Shown here one piece after another: positions 45,645-54,006 of a stretch of 64,000 bases of DNA. The translations under genes were made by a program, and so were the position numbers. The notes below the pieces were generated by a model. It did not search any database. It was not told the origin of the DNA and saw nothing but the letters and a program-made list of their open reading frames with translations. Origin of the DNA: Martelella alba (GTDB lineage Bacteria; Pseudomonadota; Alphaproteobacteria; Rhizobiales; Rhizobiaceae); contig NZ_VHLG01000003.1 of assembly GCF_006516955.1 (NCBI RefSeq), positions 1-64,000 on the forward strand. The letters are read 5' to 3'. Every line of letters starts with the position of its first letter. Within the stretch, counting starts at the first letter, position 1.

Positions 45645-45658
45645 TTGATTTCAATCAA
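45645..45658. promoter_or_regulatory. FNR/FixK-type box (anaerobox)
   Basis: TTGATTTCAATCAA matches the consensus TTGAT-N4-ATCAA at all ten conserved positions. Its nearest target is the Crp/Fnr gene on the minus strand. The distance of 383 bases to the start codon is long for direct activation, so the controlled transcript is uncertain. Confidence 0.6.
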
Positions 45659-45720
45659 TTGCCCCGCTCTATTTTGACAATTGCGGAAATTGCTTCAGCG
45701 CAATCTGCCTAAGGCCAAGA

Positions 45721-45748
45721 AAAAGGCCGGTGGATGACCGGCCTTTTT
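45721..45748 (-). terminator. Terminator downstream of the RND permease gene
   Basis: AAAGGCCGG and CCGGCCTTT pair around TGGATGA, with A and T runs on both sides so that it can act in either direction. It begins 22 bases after the stop codon of the RND permease on the minus strand. Confidence 0.8.
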
Positions 45749-45769
45749 CAATCGTTTTTATTCGTGGTT

Positions 45770-48700
45770 TCAGGCGCTTCCACCCGTGGTTGGCGCCGTA
45801 GGCCCCGTATTGCCGCTATGCTTTTCCGCATCTATCCGGTCGAGTCGTTTTTCTAATTTCTCAAGACTGGCGCGCTGGCCCTCAACAAGATCACCCAGCA
45901 TTGTGGAAGTATAGACCACGTCATCGTCATCGCGCCTGCCAATGAAGCGTCCGAAGAGCCAGCGGAACAGCCTGGCAAGATCATCCATGGCCATGAAGAA
46001 AGCCGGGACCACCAGCAGGCTGAGCACGGTGGAAACGATAATGCCGCCAATGACGGCAATCGCCATTGGCGCGCGGAAGGCAGCTCCTTCGCCGACGCCA
46101 AGCGCTGCCGGGAGCATGCCAGCAGACATGGCGATCGAGGTCATGACGATCGGGCGCGCCCGCTTCCGTCCGGCCTCCACCAATGCCGCACGCCGGTCGA
46201 GCCCGTGCCAGATCGCCTCCTTGGCAAAATCCACCAGCAGAATGGCGTTCTTTGTCACGATGCCCATCAGCATCAGAATGCCGATCATCACCGGCATGGA
46301 GAGCGGGTTGTTGGTGAGGATCAGGGCGGCGGCCACACCGCCCAGCGCCAGCGGCAGTGACAGCAGGATGGTAAAGGGCTGGATCACATCCTTGAACAGG
46401 AGAATCAGTACGGCCAGCACCAGAAACAGCCCCAGAAGCATGGCATTGATGAAGCTCTGCTGCATCTCGGCCAGGATCTTGGCATCCCCGCTTTCGGCAA
46501 GCTTCACCGTGGAAGGTATTTCCGTGCTTTCGACAATGTCACGGAAGCTTTGTGTTGCCGGATCCAGCGCCACGCCCTGCGGCAGATCGGCGCCGATCGC
46601 CACGACCCGGTGGCGATCATTGCGTTTTATCGTGCTCACCCCTTCGGAATAACTGACATCGGCGACCACCGAGAGCGGCACCAGCGTGCCATCCGACGTC
46701 TTCACCTTGAGCGCGCGAATGGCGGAGAGGTCCTTTCTGAGCGTGGTGCTGGACTGCACCCTGATCGGGATCTGCCGGTCATCAAGCGAGATCTTCGGCA
46801 GGTTGGCATCGATATCGCCAACCGTTGCCACCCGCACGGTCTCGGCAATCTGCGCTGGTGTCACACCGAGCCGGGCTGCAATTTCGCCCTTGGGCCGGAT
46901 CTTCAGTTCCGGGCGGGGCAGGGCGCCCTCGTTCGAGACCTTGGACAATAGCGGATCATCGCGCAGCTTCTGCTCTAAAAGCCCGACGGCCTTTTGTAGA
47001 TCGGCCTCATTGTCGGAGAGGAAGTTGAACTCGATATCACGCTCGCCGCGGTCATTCAGCTTGGTGATTCTGAGGTCCGGTATATCGTCAAGGGCGGCGA
47101 AAACGCGGCTCTCGATCTGCCATTGCGGGATCTGGCGGCCGGATGCAGGCAGTTTCGGCAGATAGGGGCCGATCAGCGGCAGGCCGCCGAATATATCGTT
47201 GACGATCGCCTCGGGCAGCGAGTGGCTGAGATTTTCCAGCGTCACGGTCAGCGTCGCCCGGCGATATTCGAGCTCACCGGTTGGTGAGGCGCCGCCGAGA
47301 ACGGTTACGCTTTCGACACCGTCAAAATCCTTGATACGGTCATAGATGAGGTCGGTGACTTCTTCCGTGTCGGCAAGTTGCGCATTCGGCGGCAGTTCCA
47401 CTGACAGCACGATGCGAGACGCATCTTCCGGCGGCATGAAACTGCCCGGTACTTTCGACAGGAAGAACATCGAAACGATCAGGACGATGATCGCCATGGC
47501 GATCGTCGGGTAGCGCCAGCGGGTCGTCCAGCGCACGGCGCTCGTATAGGCGCGCAGTACCCGGCCGTCATGGTGTTCGCTGTCCTCGCTTATGGTTTTC
47601 GCCGGCTGCAGCAGATAAGCTGCCATCACCGGCGTGATGAGGCGGGCCACCACCAGTGAGAAGAACACCGCAAAGGCGACCGTGAGGCCGAACTGAATGA
47701 AGTACTGACCGGGAATGCCCGGCATGAAGGAGACGGGCGCGAAGACGGCAATGATAGTGAAGGAGGTAGCGATCACCGCAAGGCCGATCTCGTCAGCCGC
47801 ATCAAGGGCGGCGCGATAGGGCGTCTTGCCCATGCGGATATGCCGCTCGATATTCTCCACTTCGACAATCGCGTCATCGACCAGAATACCGGTCGCCAGC
47901 GTCAGCGAAATGAGGCTGACAAGGTTCAGCGAAAAGCCCATCAGATCCATGATCCAGAAGGTCGGGATCACCGAAAAGGGCAGCGCCACCGCCGCAATCA
48001 GCGTCGCCCGCCAGTTATGCAGAAACAGGAAGACGACGATGATGGCAAGGATCGCACCCTCGTAAAGCGTATCGAGCGCGGCGGTGTAATTCCCCTTGGT
48101 GAAATAGACCGCATCATCGATCAGGCGGATCTGCACATCGGGGTTTTCGGCGCGGACTTTTTCGAGTGCCGCATCGACGGATTCGGCAACGCTGACCTCG
48201 CTTGCGCCCTTGGAGCGGAACACGCCGAAGGAGACCACCGGTGCGCCGTTATAGCGCGAGAATGTGCGTGGCTCCTCATAGGTGTCGGTGACGGTGCCGA
48301 GATCGGAAAGCCTGGCAAAGCGGCCATTGCCGAGCGCAATCGTGCTTTCCTTCAGCTCCGTAACGGAGCGGGCGTCACCCAGTGTGCGGATCGCCTGTTC
48401 CGCACCGGCAACCTGGCCACGGCCGGATCCTGTATCGGCATTGGTGCGTCTCAGCTGGGTATTGAGATCGGAGGCCGTGATGCCATAGCTTGCAAGCTTG
48501 TTGTCATCAAGCGCAATCAGCACTTCGCGGTCAGCACCGCCATAACGATCGACCTTGCCGACGCCTTTCAGCCCCTGCAATGCGCGGCTCACCGTGTCAT
48601 CGACAAACCAGGAAAGTTCCTCAAGCGACATGTTGGGTGAGGAGACCGCGAAAGTCTGGATCGCCTGGCCTTCAACATCGATCTTGGTGATGACCGGCGT

Positions 48701-49072
48701 TTCGGCATTGGCGGGCAGGTCGGAGCTGATGCGGTCGATCGCGTCCTTGACATCGCGCAGCGCGTCATCGGGATCGACCTCCATGCGGAACAGCACGGAG
48801 GTGATCGAAAGGCCGTCGGAAATGGTCGAGCCCAGTTCGTCGACACCATTGACGCTGGCAATGGCGTCCTCGATCTTCTTGGTGACCTGCATCTCCAGCT
48901 CGGCGGGTGCAGCCCCGCTCTGGGTTACACTGACCGAGACGACCGGCACGTCGATATTGGGAAAGCGGGTGATCGGCAGGTCGCGAAAGGCATTGAAACC
49001 CAGAAAAAGAAGCAGACCGAGCATCAACAGGGGCGCAACCGGATTGCGGATCGCCCAGGCGGAAAAGTTCAT
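45770..49072 (-). CDS. RND-family multidrug efflux permease
   Basis: This 1100-residue inner-membrane proton-driven transporter has twelve helices in two halves, each followed by a large periplasmic loop. It starts MNFSAWAIRNPVAPLLMLGL and carries TGILVDDAIVEVENIERHIR (the proton-relay acidic pair) and AILLVDFAKEA with IVTKNAILL in helices 10-11. The length and the start are those of the AcrB/MexF-like HAE1 group rather than CusA. It is the second gene of an operon with the adaptor 12 bases upstream. No outer-membrane channel gene is present. The last 60 residues are a hydrophilic tail with ASLEKLEKRLDRIDAEK, possibly a coiled coil. Confidence 0.91.
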   Translation of the reverse strand: MNFSAWAIRNPVAPLLMLGLLLFLGFNAFRDLPITRFPNIDVPVVSVSVTQSGAAPAELEMQVTKKIEDAIASVNGVDELGSTISDGLSITSVLFRMEVDPDDALRDVKDAIDRISSDLPANAETPVITKIDVEGQAIQTFAVSSPNMSLEELSWFVDDTVSRALQGLKGVGKVDRYGGADREVLIALDDNKLASYGITASDLNTQLRRTNADTGSGRGQVAGAEQAIRTLGDARSVTELKESTIALGNGRFARLSDLGTVTDTYEEPRTFSRYNGAPVVSFGVFRSKGASEVSVAESVDAALEKVRAENPDVQIRLIDDAVYFTKGNYTAALDTLYEGAILAIIVVFLFLHNWRATLIAAVALPFSVIPTFWIMDLMGFSLNLVSLISLTLATGILVDDAIVEVENIERHIRMGKTPYRAALDAADEIGLAVIATSFTIIAVFAPVSFMPGIPGQYFIQFGLTVAFAVFFSLVVARLITPVMAAYLLQPAKTISEDSEHHDGRVLRAYTSAVRWTTRWRYPTIAMAIIVLIVSMFFLSKVPGSFMPPEDASRIVLSVELPPNAQLADTEEVTDLIYDRIKDFDGVESVTVLGGASPTGELEYRRATLTVTLENLSHSLPEAIVNDIFGGLPLIGPYLPKLPASGRQIPQWQIESRVFAALDDIPDLRITKLNDRGERDIEFNFLSDNEADLQKAVGLLEQKLRDDPLLSKVSNEGALPRPELKIRPKGEIAARLGVTPAQIAETVRVATVGDIDANLPKISLDDRQIPIRVQSSTTLRKDLSAIRALKVKTSDGTLVPLSVVADVSYSEGVSTIKRNDRHRVVAIGADLPQGVALDPATQSFRDIVESTEIPSTVKLAESGDAKILAEMQQSFINAMLLGLFLVLAVLILLFKDVIQPFTILLSLPLALGGVAAALILTNNPLSMPVMIGILMLMGIVTKNAILLVDFAKEAIWHGLDRRAALVEAGRKRARPIVMTSIAMSAGMLPAALGVGEGAAFRAPMAIAVIGGIIVSTVLSLLVVPAFFMAMDDLARLFRWLFGRFIGRRDDDDVVYTSTMLGDLVEGQRASLEKLEKRLDRIDAEKHSGNTGPTAPTTGGSA

Positions 49073-49084
49073 CGCTCCGGCCTC

Positions 49085-50275
49085 CTATTCGCTGGCAACC
49101 GGCGTGGCTTCGACCGGGTTGATCCGGTCGCCATCGCGCACATAGGCTCCTGCCCGGGCAACAATCCGGTCACCGGCTGCAAGACCTCCGGTGATCTCGA
49201 TGAAATCGCCATCCTGAATGCCGGTCGAAACCGTGACCACGGCAACCGTGTCGCCCTCGACCTTGCGCACCGTTACGCCCGCGCTCTCGACATTGACGGC
49301 CGTCAGCGGCACGGCAATATTCTCAGCCTCTTCCGTGACGATCTCGGCGCGGGCATACATGCCGGCACGCGCGGTTTCGGGGTCGTCAAGCGTGATGAAA
49401 ACGTCGGAAAGGCGGGTCGTCTCATCGACCACCGGTGAGACCAGCCGCACGGTGCCGGTCATGGGCTGGTCGTGGCCAACAAGGGTGATCCGCGCCTTTT
49501 GCCCGGCATGGACCTTGACGACGTCTTCTTCGGTGACCTGGGCATCAAGCTCGATCGCGCCGTCGCGGATGATGGTGAACATCGGTGTTGCCGAACCGCT
49601 GGCGATTGCGCCGATCTTGGCATTGCGTGCGGAGACAACGCCGGCCACCGGCGTCTTGATCCGGGTGCGGTCGAGCTTCAGGGCAATGTCATTGATCTCG
49701 GCCTCGGCAACCTTGATATCGGCTTCGGCGACGACAACCGCCTGGCGCGCAGCCGCCGCGGCAGCTTTCGCCTTCAGAGCGGCGGTCTCCGCCTCTTCCA
49801 TGGATTGCTGGGCGAGCGAACCCATCTGGTTCAGCCGGGCGGCGCGTTCATGCTGGCGGATGGCGTCTTTCTCGCTCGCCTCGGCTGCCTGCAATTCGGC
49901 CTTCAGCTGTTCCAGACCTGCTTCAGCCTTGGCCTTGGAGGCTTCGGCGCTGCTCTTGTTCAGTATCAGCGTGTCGTCCCGCAGGGTTGCCAGAACGGCG
50001 TCTTTGGCGACATGATCGCCAATATCGGCGTTAAGACTGAGTATCGACAAGCCATCCACCAGTGGCTGCACATAGACTTCCTCGACAGGCTGGATCGTGC
50101 CGGTGGCGATTACGCGGGCGGTCAATGGCCTGACTGTGACATCGGTAACGAAGATGGAGGGCAGATTCTGCTGCGCGGCGGGCGGCATATTGGCTTCTGC
50201 GGCACTGGCCTCATGACCGAGCGATACCACCATTCCGGCTGCGGCCAGAGCAAGCATCAGGTGTCCTGGAAACAT
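49085..50275 (-). CDS. RND efflux periplasmic adaptor (membrane fusion protein)
   Basis: The 396-residue protein has a signal peptide (MLALAAAGMVVSLGHEASA), a barrel-sandwich/lipoyl region (ATGTIQPVEEVYVQPLVDGL), a long coiled-coil hairpin rich in Ala/Glu/Lys (residues about 115-200) and the RTRIKTPVAGVVSARNAKIG return strand typical of AcrA-like adaptors. It links the RND pump to an outer-membrane channel. Two palindromes lie 240-270 bases upstream in its promoter region. The ATG at 50275 gives a complete signal peptide. Confidence 0.9.
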   Translation of the reverse strand: MFPGHLMLALAAAGMVVSLGHEASAAEANMPPAAQQNLPSIFVTDVTVRPLTARVIATGTIQPVEEVYVQPLVDGLSILSLNADIGDHVAKDAVLATLRDDTLILNKSSAEASKAKAEAGLEQLKAELQAAEASEKDAIRQHERAARLNQMGSLAQQSMEEAETAALKAKAAAAAARQAVVVAEADIKVAEAEINDIALKLDRTRIKTPVAGVVSARNAKIGAIASGSATPMFTIIRDGAIELDAQVTEEDVVKVHAGQKARITLVGHDQPMTGTVRLVSPVVDETTRLSDVFITLDDPETARAGMYARAEIVTEEAENIAVPLTAVNVESAGVTVRKVEGDTVAVVTVSTGIQDGDFIEITGGLAAGDRIVARAGAYVRDGDRINPVEATPVASE

Positions 50276-50641
50276 GCACTATACCTCGCTTCGCACCGCT
50301 TCCGGCGCGGGATTGGGCGTTTCAGGGGCGGAAGGGTCACAAGACGTGGTTGCCCGGTGTCTCCTTGCCTTCCGTCTATTGCGCGCAAGGGTGTCGGGCC
50401 TAAACGTGTTTCTCCGGTCCCCTCTCAGGCGGCAAGCGTGAGCACCATATGTCTCCAAACGCGAACCGCGTTCTGGAATTCGCGTTGTCTGCTGTCATAT
50501 TCAAGAGGGCGTCGTGTTAGAATGTTCTAAATTGAACCAGATGGTTCGATTTGATCCGAGGGTGATGCAAAAATGCCATACGCGCCACCCTTCCGGGCAG
50601 CGCGTATTAAACTCAATCAAAAATCTGACGCAGGCTGAAGC
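50276..50641. other. Promoter region of the RND efflux operon
   Basis: This 366-base gap contains no credible gene. It holds the two operator-like palindromes described separately and must contain the start of the minus-strand efflux transcript. The end of the pyrimidine-transporter transcript also falls here, but no good terminator hairpin was found for it. Confidence 0.5.
50517..50547. promoter_or_regulatory. Two adjacent operator-like palindromes upstream of the RND efflux operon
   Basis: TTAGAA-TG-TTCTAA spans 50517-50530 and GAACCA-GA-TGGTTC spans 50534-50547. The second has the size and symmetry of TetR-family operators that control RND pumps. The first resembles an Irr box but has a two-base instead of three-base spacer, so that identity is doubtful. 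No regulator gene is adjacent, so the controlling protein must be encoded elsewhere. Confidence 0.45.
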
Positions 50642-51643
50642 TTACTTGCCGAGCGCCTTATTGGTGATGTCCAGCGTATAGGCGCCTTCCGGCTCCTTGG
50701 TGATCGCTGGATTGTCGGGCGAGACGGCCGACAGCAGCGTGTGGACGGTTTCGTTATAGTCGTCGACATCCAGCGAACCGTCGGAACCGGCGGTCAGCTT
50801 GGCAACTTCACCCATCATATATTGCTGGTGTTCCAGCGTCTGGGCGCCGGTATCGTCATGCTCGATGACCATTTCGGCTGCTTCATCGGGATGTTCCTCG
50901 GCATATTTCCAGCCCTTCATCGAAGCGCGGACGAAGCGGGCCATCTTGTCTTCGAAGGCCGGATCCTGCAGTTTGTCTTCCATGACATAGAGGCCGTCTT
51001 CCAGCATGCCGACGCCTTCATCGCGATAGTTGAAGACCGTCAGCTGGTCCGGCGTGATGCCGGCATCGAGGACCTGGCCATATTCGTTATAGGTCATGGT
51101 GGAGATGCAGTCGGCCTGCTTCTGGATCAGCGGGTCGACGTTGAAGCCCTGCTTCAGCACGGTGACGCCATCGTCGCCGCCATCGGTACCAAGGCCAAGC
51201 TTGGCCATCCAGGCATAGAAGGGATATTCATTGCCGTAGAACCAGACGCCAAGTGTCTTGCCGGGGAAATCGGCCGGGCTTTCAATGCCGGTTTCCTTCA
51301 GGCAGGTCAGAAGCAGACCGGAATTCTTGAACGGCTGGGCGATATTGACGAGCGGCACGCCGCGTTCGCGGGCGGCAAGGGCTGCAGCCATCCAGTCGAC
51401 GATCACATCAGCGCCACCGCCGGCGATCACCTGTTCCGGAGCGATGTCAGGGCCGCCGGGCTTGATGGTGACGTCGAGGTCCTCATCGGTGTAATAGCCC
51501 TTGTCGAGCGCGACATAATAGCCGGCAAACTGGGCCTGCGTGACCCATTTCAGCTGCAGCGTGACCGGATCGGCGGCGAAGGCCTGACCGGCGAGAAGTG
51601 CAAAGACGCTTGCGGAAAGCGCCGAAATCAGTGTGGTTTTCAT
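50642..51643 (-). CDS. ABC transporter substrate-binding protein (NMT1/THI5-like), pyrimidine cluster
   Basis: The 333-residue periplasmic protein has a signal peptide (LISALSASVFALLAGQAFA) and an NMT1/THI5-like fold: VTLQLKWVTQAQFAGYYVAL, KPGGPDIAPEQVIAGGGADV and QKQADCISTMTYNEYGQVL. Relatives bind pyrimidine moieties such as HMP or nucleobases, or taurine and nitrate. Being last in a transcript with hydantoinase and carbamoyl-beta-alanine amidase, it probably binds uracil or a related pyrimidine or degradation product. It follows the two permease genes by about 35 bases. Confidence 0.87.
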   Translation of the reverse strand: MKTTLISALSASVFALLAGQAFAADPVTLQLKWVTQAQFAGYYVALDKGYYTDEDLDVTIKPGGPDIAPEQVIAGGGADVIVDWMAAALAARERGVPLVNIAQPFKNSGLLLTCLKETGIESPADFPGKTLGVWFYGNEYPFYAWMAKLGLGTDGGDDGVTVLKQGFNVDPLIQKQADCISTMTYNEYGQVLDAGITPDQLTVFNYRDEGVGMLEDGLYVMEDKLQDPAFEDKMARFVRASMKGWKYAEEHPDEAAEMVIEHDDTGAQTLEHQQYMMGEVAKLTAGSDGSLDVDDYNETVHTLLSAVSPDNPAITKEPEGAYTLDITNKALGK

Positions 51644-51677
51644 CTGTTCAGTTCCCCTTTGGTTGTTCTTCAGGCAC

Positions 51678-52541
51678 TCACCGGCCGGATCGGACGGATG
51701 GATGCCAGAACGTGACGACCCGCTGGATCAGCGCCACCAGGCCATAGAATGCGGAGCCGGCAAGTGCCGCCACCGCGATTTCAGCCCACACCATGTCGAT
51801 ATTGGCCCGGCCCACTTCCGTGGAGATCCGGAAACCCATGCCGACCGTGGGGGTGCCGAAAAACTCGGCCACGATGGCGCCGATCAGCGCCAGCGTGGAA
51901 TTGATCTTGAGTGCATTGAAGATGAAAGGCCAGGCTGCGGGCAGCCTCAGCTTCACCATGGTCTGCCACCAGGAGGCGGCATAGGTGCGCATCAGGTCGC
52001 GCTCCATATTGCCGGCCGAAGATAGGCCCTGAATGGTGTTGACCAGCATCGGAAAGAAGGTCGAGACGACCACGACCGCCGCCTTTGACTGCCAGTCAAA
52101 CCCGAACCACATCACCATGATCGGGGCGATGCCGACAATTGGCAGCGCCGAAACGAAATTGCCGAGCGGCAGAAGCCCGTTCTTGAGAAAGGGTGACCGG
52201 TCGATCAGAAGCGCGACGATGAAACCGGCGCCGCAGCCCATGATATAGCCGGAGAGAACCGATTTCAGAAAGGTCTGGCGGAAATCGGCAACAAGCGTCG
52301 GGATCGAGGTGATCAGCCGGTGCCAGATCGCCGTTGGTGCCGGCAGCAGGATCGGCGAGATGTTGAAGCCAAGCACGACGCCCTGCCACAACACGATGAT
52401 CGAGATGCCGAAGATGACTGGCACCAGGAACCAGGCAATGCGGTTGAAGGTGCGCGAGGAAAATTTCTGCCGCACCAGCCATTCATTGAAACCCCAGGCG
52501 ACGAGCCAGAAAATCAGCGCAAACCAGAAATATCCGATCAT
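51678..52541 (-). CDS. ABC transporter permease (SsuC/TauC-like), pyrimidine cluster
   Basis: This 287-residue permease has six predicted helices and the EAA loop in MRTYAASWWQTMVKLRLPAAWP. LPIVGIAPIMVMWFGFDWQS is the usual substrate-path segment. The ATG at 52541 overlaps the upstream permease stop by four bases. The longer frame to 52808 is an off-frame reading of the neighbour. Two distinct permeases suggest a heterodimeric channel. Confidence 0.88.
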   Translation of the reverse strand: MIGYFWFALIFWLVAWGFNEWLVRQKFSSRTFNRIAWFLVPVIFGISIIVLWQGVVLGFNISPILLPAPTAIWHRLITSIPTLVADFRQTFLKSVLSGYIMGCGAGFIVALLIDRSPFLKNGLLPLGNFVSALPIVGIAPIMVMWFGFDWQSKAAVVVVSTFFPMLVNTIQGLSSAGNMERDLMRTYAASWWQTMVKLRLPAAWPFIFNALKINSTLALIGAIVAEFFGTPTVGMGFRISTEVGRANIDMVWAEIAVAALAGSAFYGLVALIQRVVTFWHPSVRSGR

Positions 52542-53404
52542 GGCCGTGCCCCCATCCGCTTCAAAACGATGGTCTGCGTCACGCTGATGGCGGCAACCAG
52601 AACCGAGGCCAGGATTGCCGCCATGAACAGGGCGGCCCAGATCTGCACCGTCTGGCCGTAATAGGAACCGGACAGAAGCCGGGCGCCAAGCCCTGCGACA
52701 GCACCGGTCGGCAATTCGGCGATGATGGCGCCGACCAGCGAGATGGCGACGGCAATCTTCAGCGAGGTGAAGAGATAGGGCATGGCGGCCGGCAGTCTTA
52801 GCTTCCACAGGATCTGGCGCTGATTGGCATTATAGGTGTGCATCAGGTCCATCTGCAGCTGGTCCGGCGAGCGCAGGCCCTGCACCATGCCAACGGCGAC
52901 GGGAAAGAAGGACAAATAGGTCGAGATCAGCGCTTTCGGTAAAAGGCCGGTGATGTTGATCGCATTCAGCACCACGATCAGCATCGGCGCCACGGCGATG
53001 ATGGGGATGGTCTGGCTGGCGATGATCCACGGCATCATCGAACGGTCCATGGTGCGGTTATGGACGATGGCAATCGCCAGAAGCACCCCGAAGGACGCGC
53101 CGATGGCAAAGCCCACCAGCGTTGAGGACAGTGTCACCCAGGCGTGATAGACAAGGCTGCGTTTAGAGGTGATCTTGGTCTGAAACACCGTCTTCCACAT
53201 TTCGGTGGCTACCTGCTGCGGCGCAGGCAGGACCGGGCGTTTGGAATGATAGGTCTGCTCGACAAGCTCGGAGAAGGTCAGCGTCTGGTTGGACCGCCGC
53301 GCCTGATCCTCAACGAACTGGCGGTTCATGACGACAACAAAGACGCACCACAGCGCCAGAATGACGACGACAACGGTGGCGATGGGGAGGAAGCGCTCAC
53401 GCAT
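52538..53404 (-). CDS. ABC transporter permease (SsuC/TauC-like), pyrimidine cluster
   Basis: The 288-residue second permease has an N-terminal helix (LPIATVVVVILALWCVFVVV) followed by five more. The EAA loop is in MHTYNANQRQILWKLRLPAAMP. The ATG at 53404 follows GAGGTG and is favoured over a GTG at 53413. It pairs with the permease downstream. A 290-base gap with an inverted repeat element separates it from the truncated GNAT gene upstream, so the transporter operon may be interrupted there. Confidence 0.88.
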   Translation of the reverse strand: MRERFLPIATVVVVILALWCVFVVVMNRQFVEDQARRSNQTLTFSELVEQTYHSKRPVLPAPQQVATEMWKTVFQTKITSKRSLVYHAWVTLSSTLVGFAIGASFGVLLAIAIVHNRTMDRSMMPWIIASQTIPIIAVAPMLIVVLNAINITGLLPKALISTYLSFFPVAVGMVQGLRSPDQLQMDLMHTYNANQRQILWKLRLPAAMPYLFTSLKIAVAISLVGAIIAELPTGAVAGLGARLLSGSYYGQTVQIWAALFMAAILASVLVAAISVTQTIVLKRMGARP

Positions 53405-53495
53405 GGAAGGCACCTCGCAACCAGCAGAAAACGTCTAGGTCGTTGCCTTTCTGCTTTCTCCGGAGAGGGGTGGTTTGCACTGCGTTTGCAACGAT

Positions 53496-53635
53496 CGATC
53501 TCCCCCCTTGAGGGGGAGATGTCGCGAACGCGACAGAGGGGGGTAGGCGATGCATGCCGCAAGCTCCGGGTCTGCGGATAGGTTTCACCCCCCTCTGCCC
53601 CTGTCGGGGCATCTCCCCCTCAAGGGGGGAGATCG
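53496..53635. repeat. Inverted pair of 48-base palindromic repeats
   Basis: The left arm 53496-53543 and the right arm 53588-53635 are near-identical inverted copies separated by 44 bases. Each arm contains two hairpins: CTCCCCC...GGGGGAG, and a second stem that is GTCGCG/CGCGAC on the left but GCCCC/GGGGC on the right. The stem is therefore kept although its sequence differs. Such CTCCCCCTNGAGGGGGAG units are common interspersed repeats in Rhizobiales. It lies inside the transporter operon, between the GNAT remnant and a permease. Confidence 0.75.
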
Positions 53636-53692
53636 GTGGGAGCGCGTAAGCGGCGGGGAACGTGATCGTCTCGTCGGCTGGCAAAGCCTCAA

Positions 53693-54006
53693 TCATAACG
53701 ATGCCTCCCGAGGTTCGTTCTGTTCGGGCCAGCCATAGAGAACATCCGGAAGGCCTTCCTCGTTGTCGCCATCGGTGCGGTGACGTAGGCATCATCAGCC
53801 AGCGCTGAAAAACCTGCGATGCTCCCTTCCGCTTCAACCACAGAAACCGCGCGTTCAGTGAAGACCGCCTCGCGATGATGCCGTTCGACATCCGCGTGGT
53901 CGTACACACGCGGCATCCATTCCGTAGTGTCGATCCAGTTGTTGAGGATTACGGCGCAGGCGGCCATATCTTCGATCGTCGCGGCTCTGAGGACAAAATT
54001 ACTCAT
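53693..54006 (-). pseudogene. GNAT acetyltransferase with internal deletion and frameshift
   Basis: The frame starts MSNFVLRAATIEDMAACAVI and proceeds through FTERAVSVVEAEGSIAGFSA and LADDAYVTA as in small GNAT enzymes. Directly after that point the normal protein would have the acetyl-CoA-binding segment, but here the reading shifts by one base and continues in the other frame as DGDNEEGLPDVLYGWPEQ, the usual C-terminal end, stopping at 53693. About 50-60 codons including the cofactor loop are missing, so it is inactive. Its ATG overlaps the end of the ATPase gene. In frame it would run to a stop at 53689. Confidence 0.7.

Larger units (their letters stand above)
45263..45769. other. Intergenic region between the Crp/Fnr gene and the RND operon
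   Basis: This 507-base stretch holds the Crp/Fnr promoter side, one FNR-type box (45645-45658) and the RND terminator (45721-45748). Frames of 86 codons (plus) and 127 codons (minus) occur but have no recognisable motif, unusual composition and no clear ribosome-binding site, so I do not call them genes. Confidence 0.5.

Noticed and set aside
45275-45658. 127-codon minus-strand frame between the Crp/Fnr gene and the RND operon
   Set aside because: No motif, no clear ribosome-binding site and composition unlike neighbouring genes; it also runs across the FNR-type box.
50517-50530. A second Irr box
   Set aside because: The spacer is two bases instead of three, which shifts the half sites relative to each other; kept only as an operator-like palindrome.
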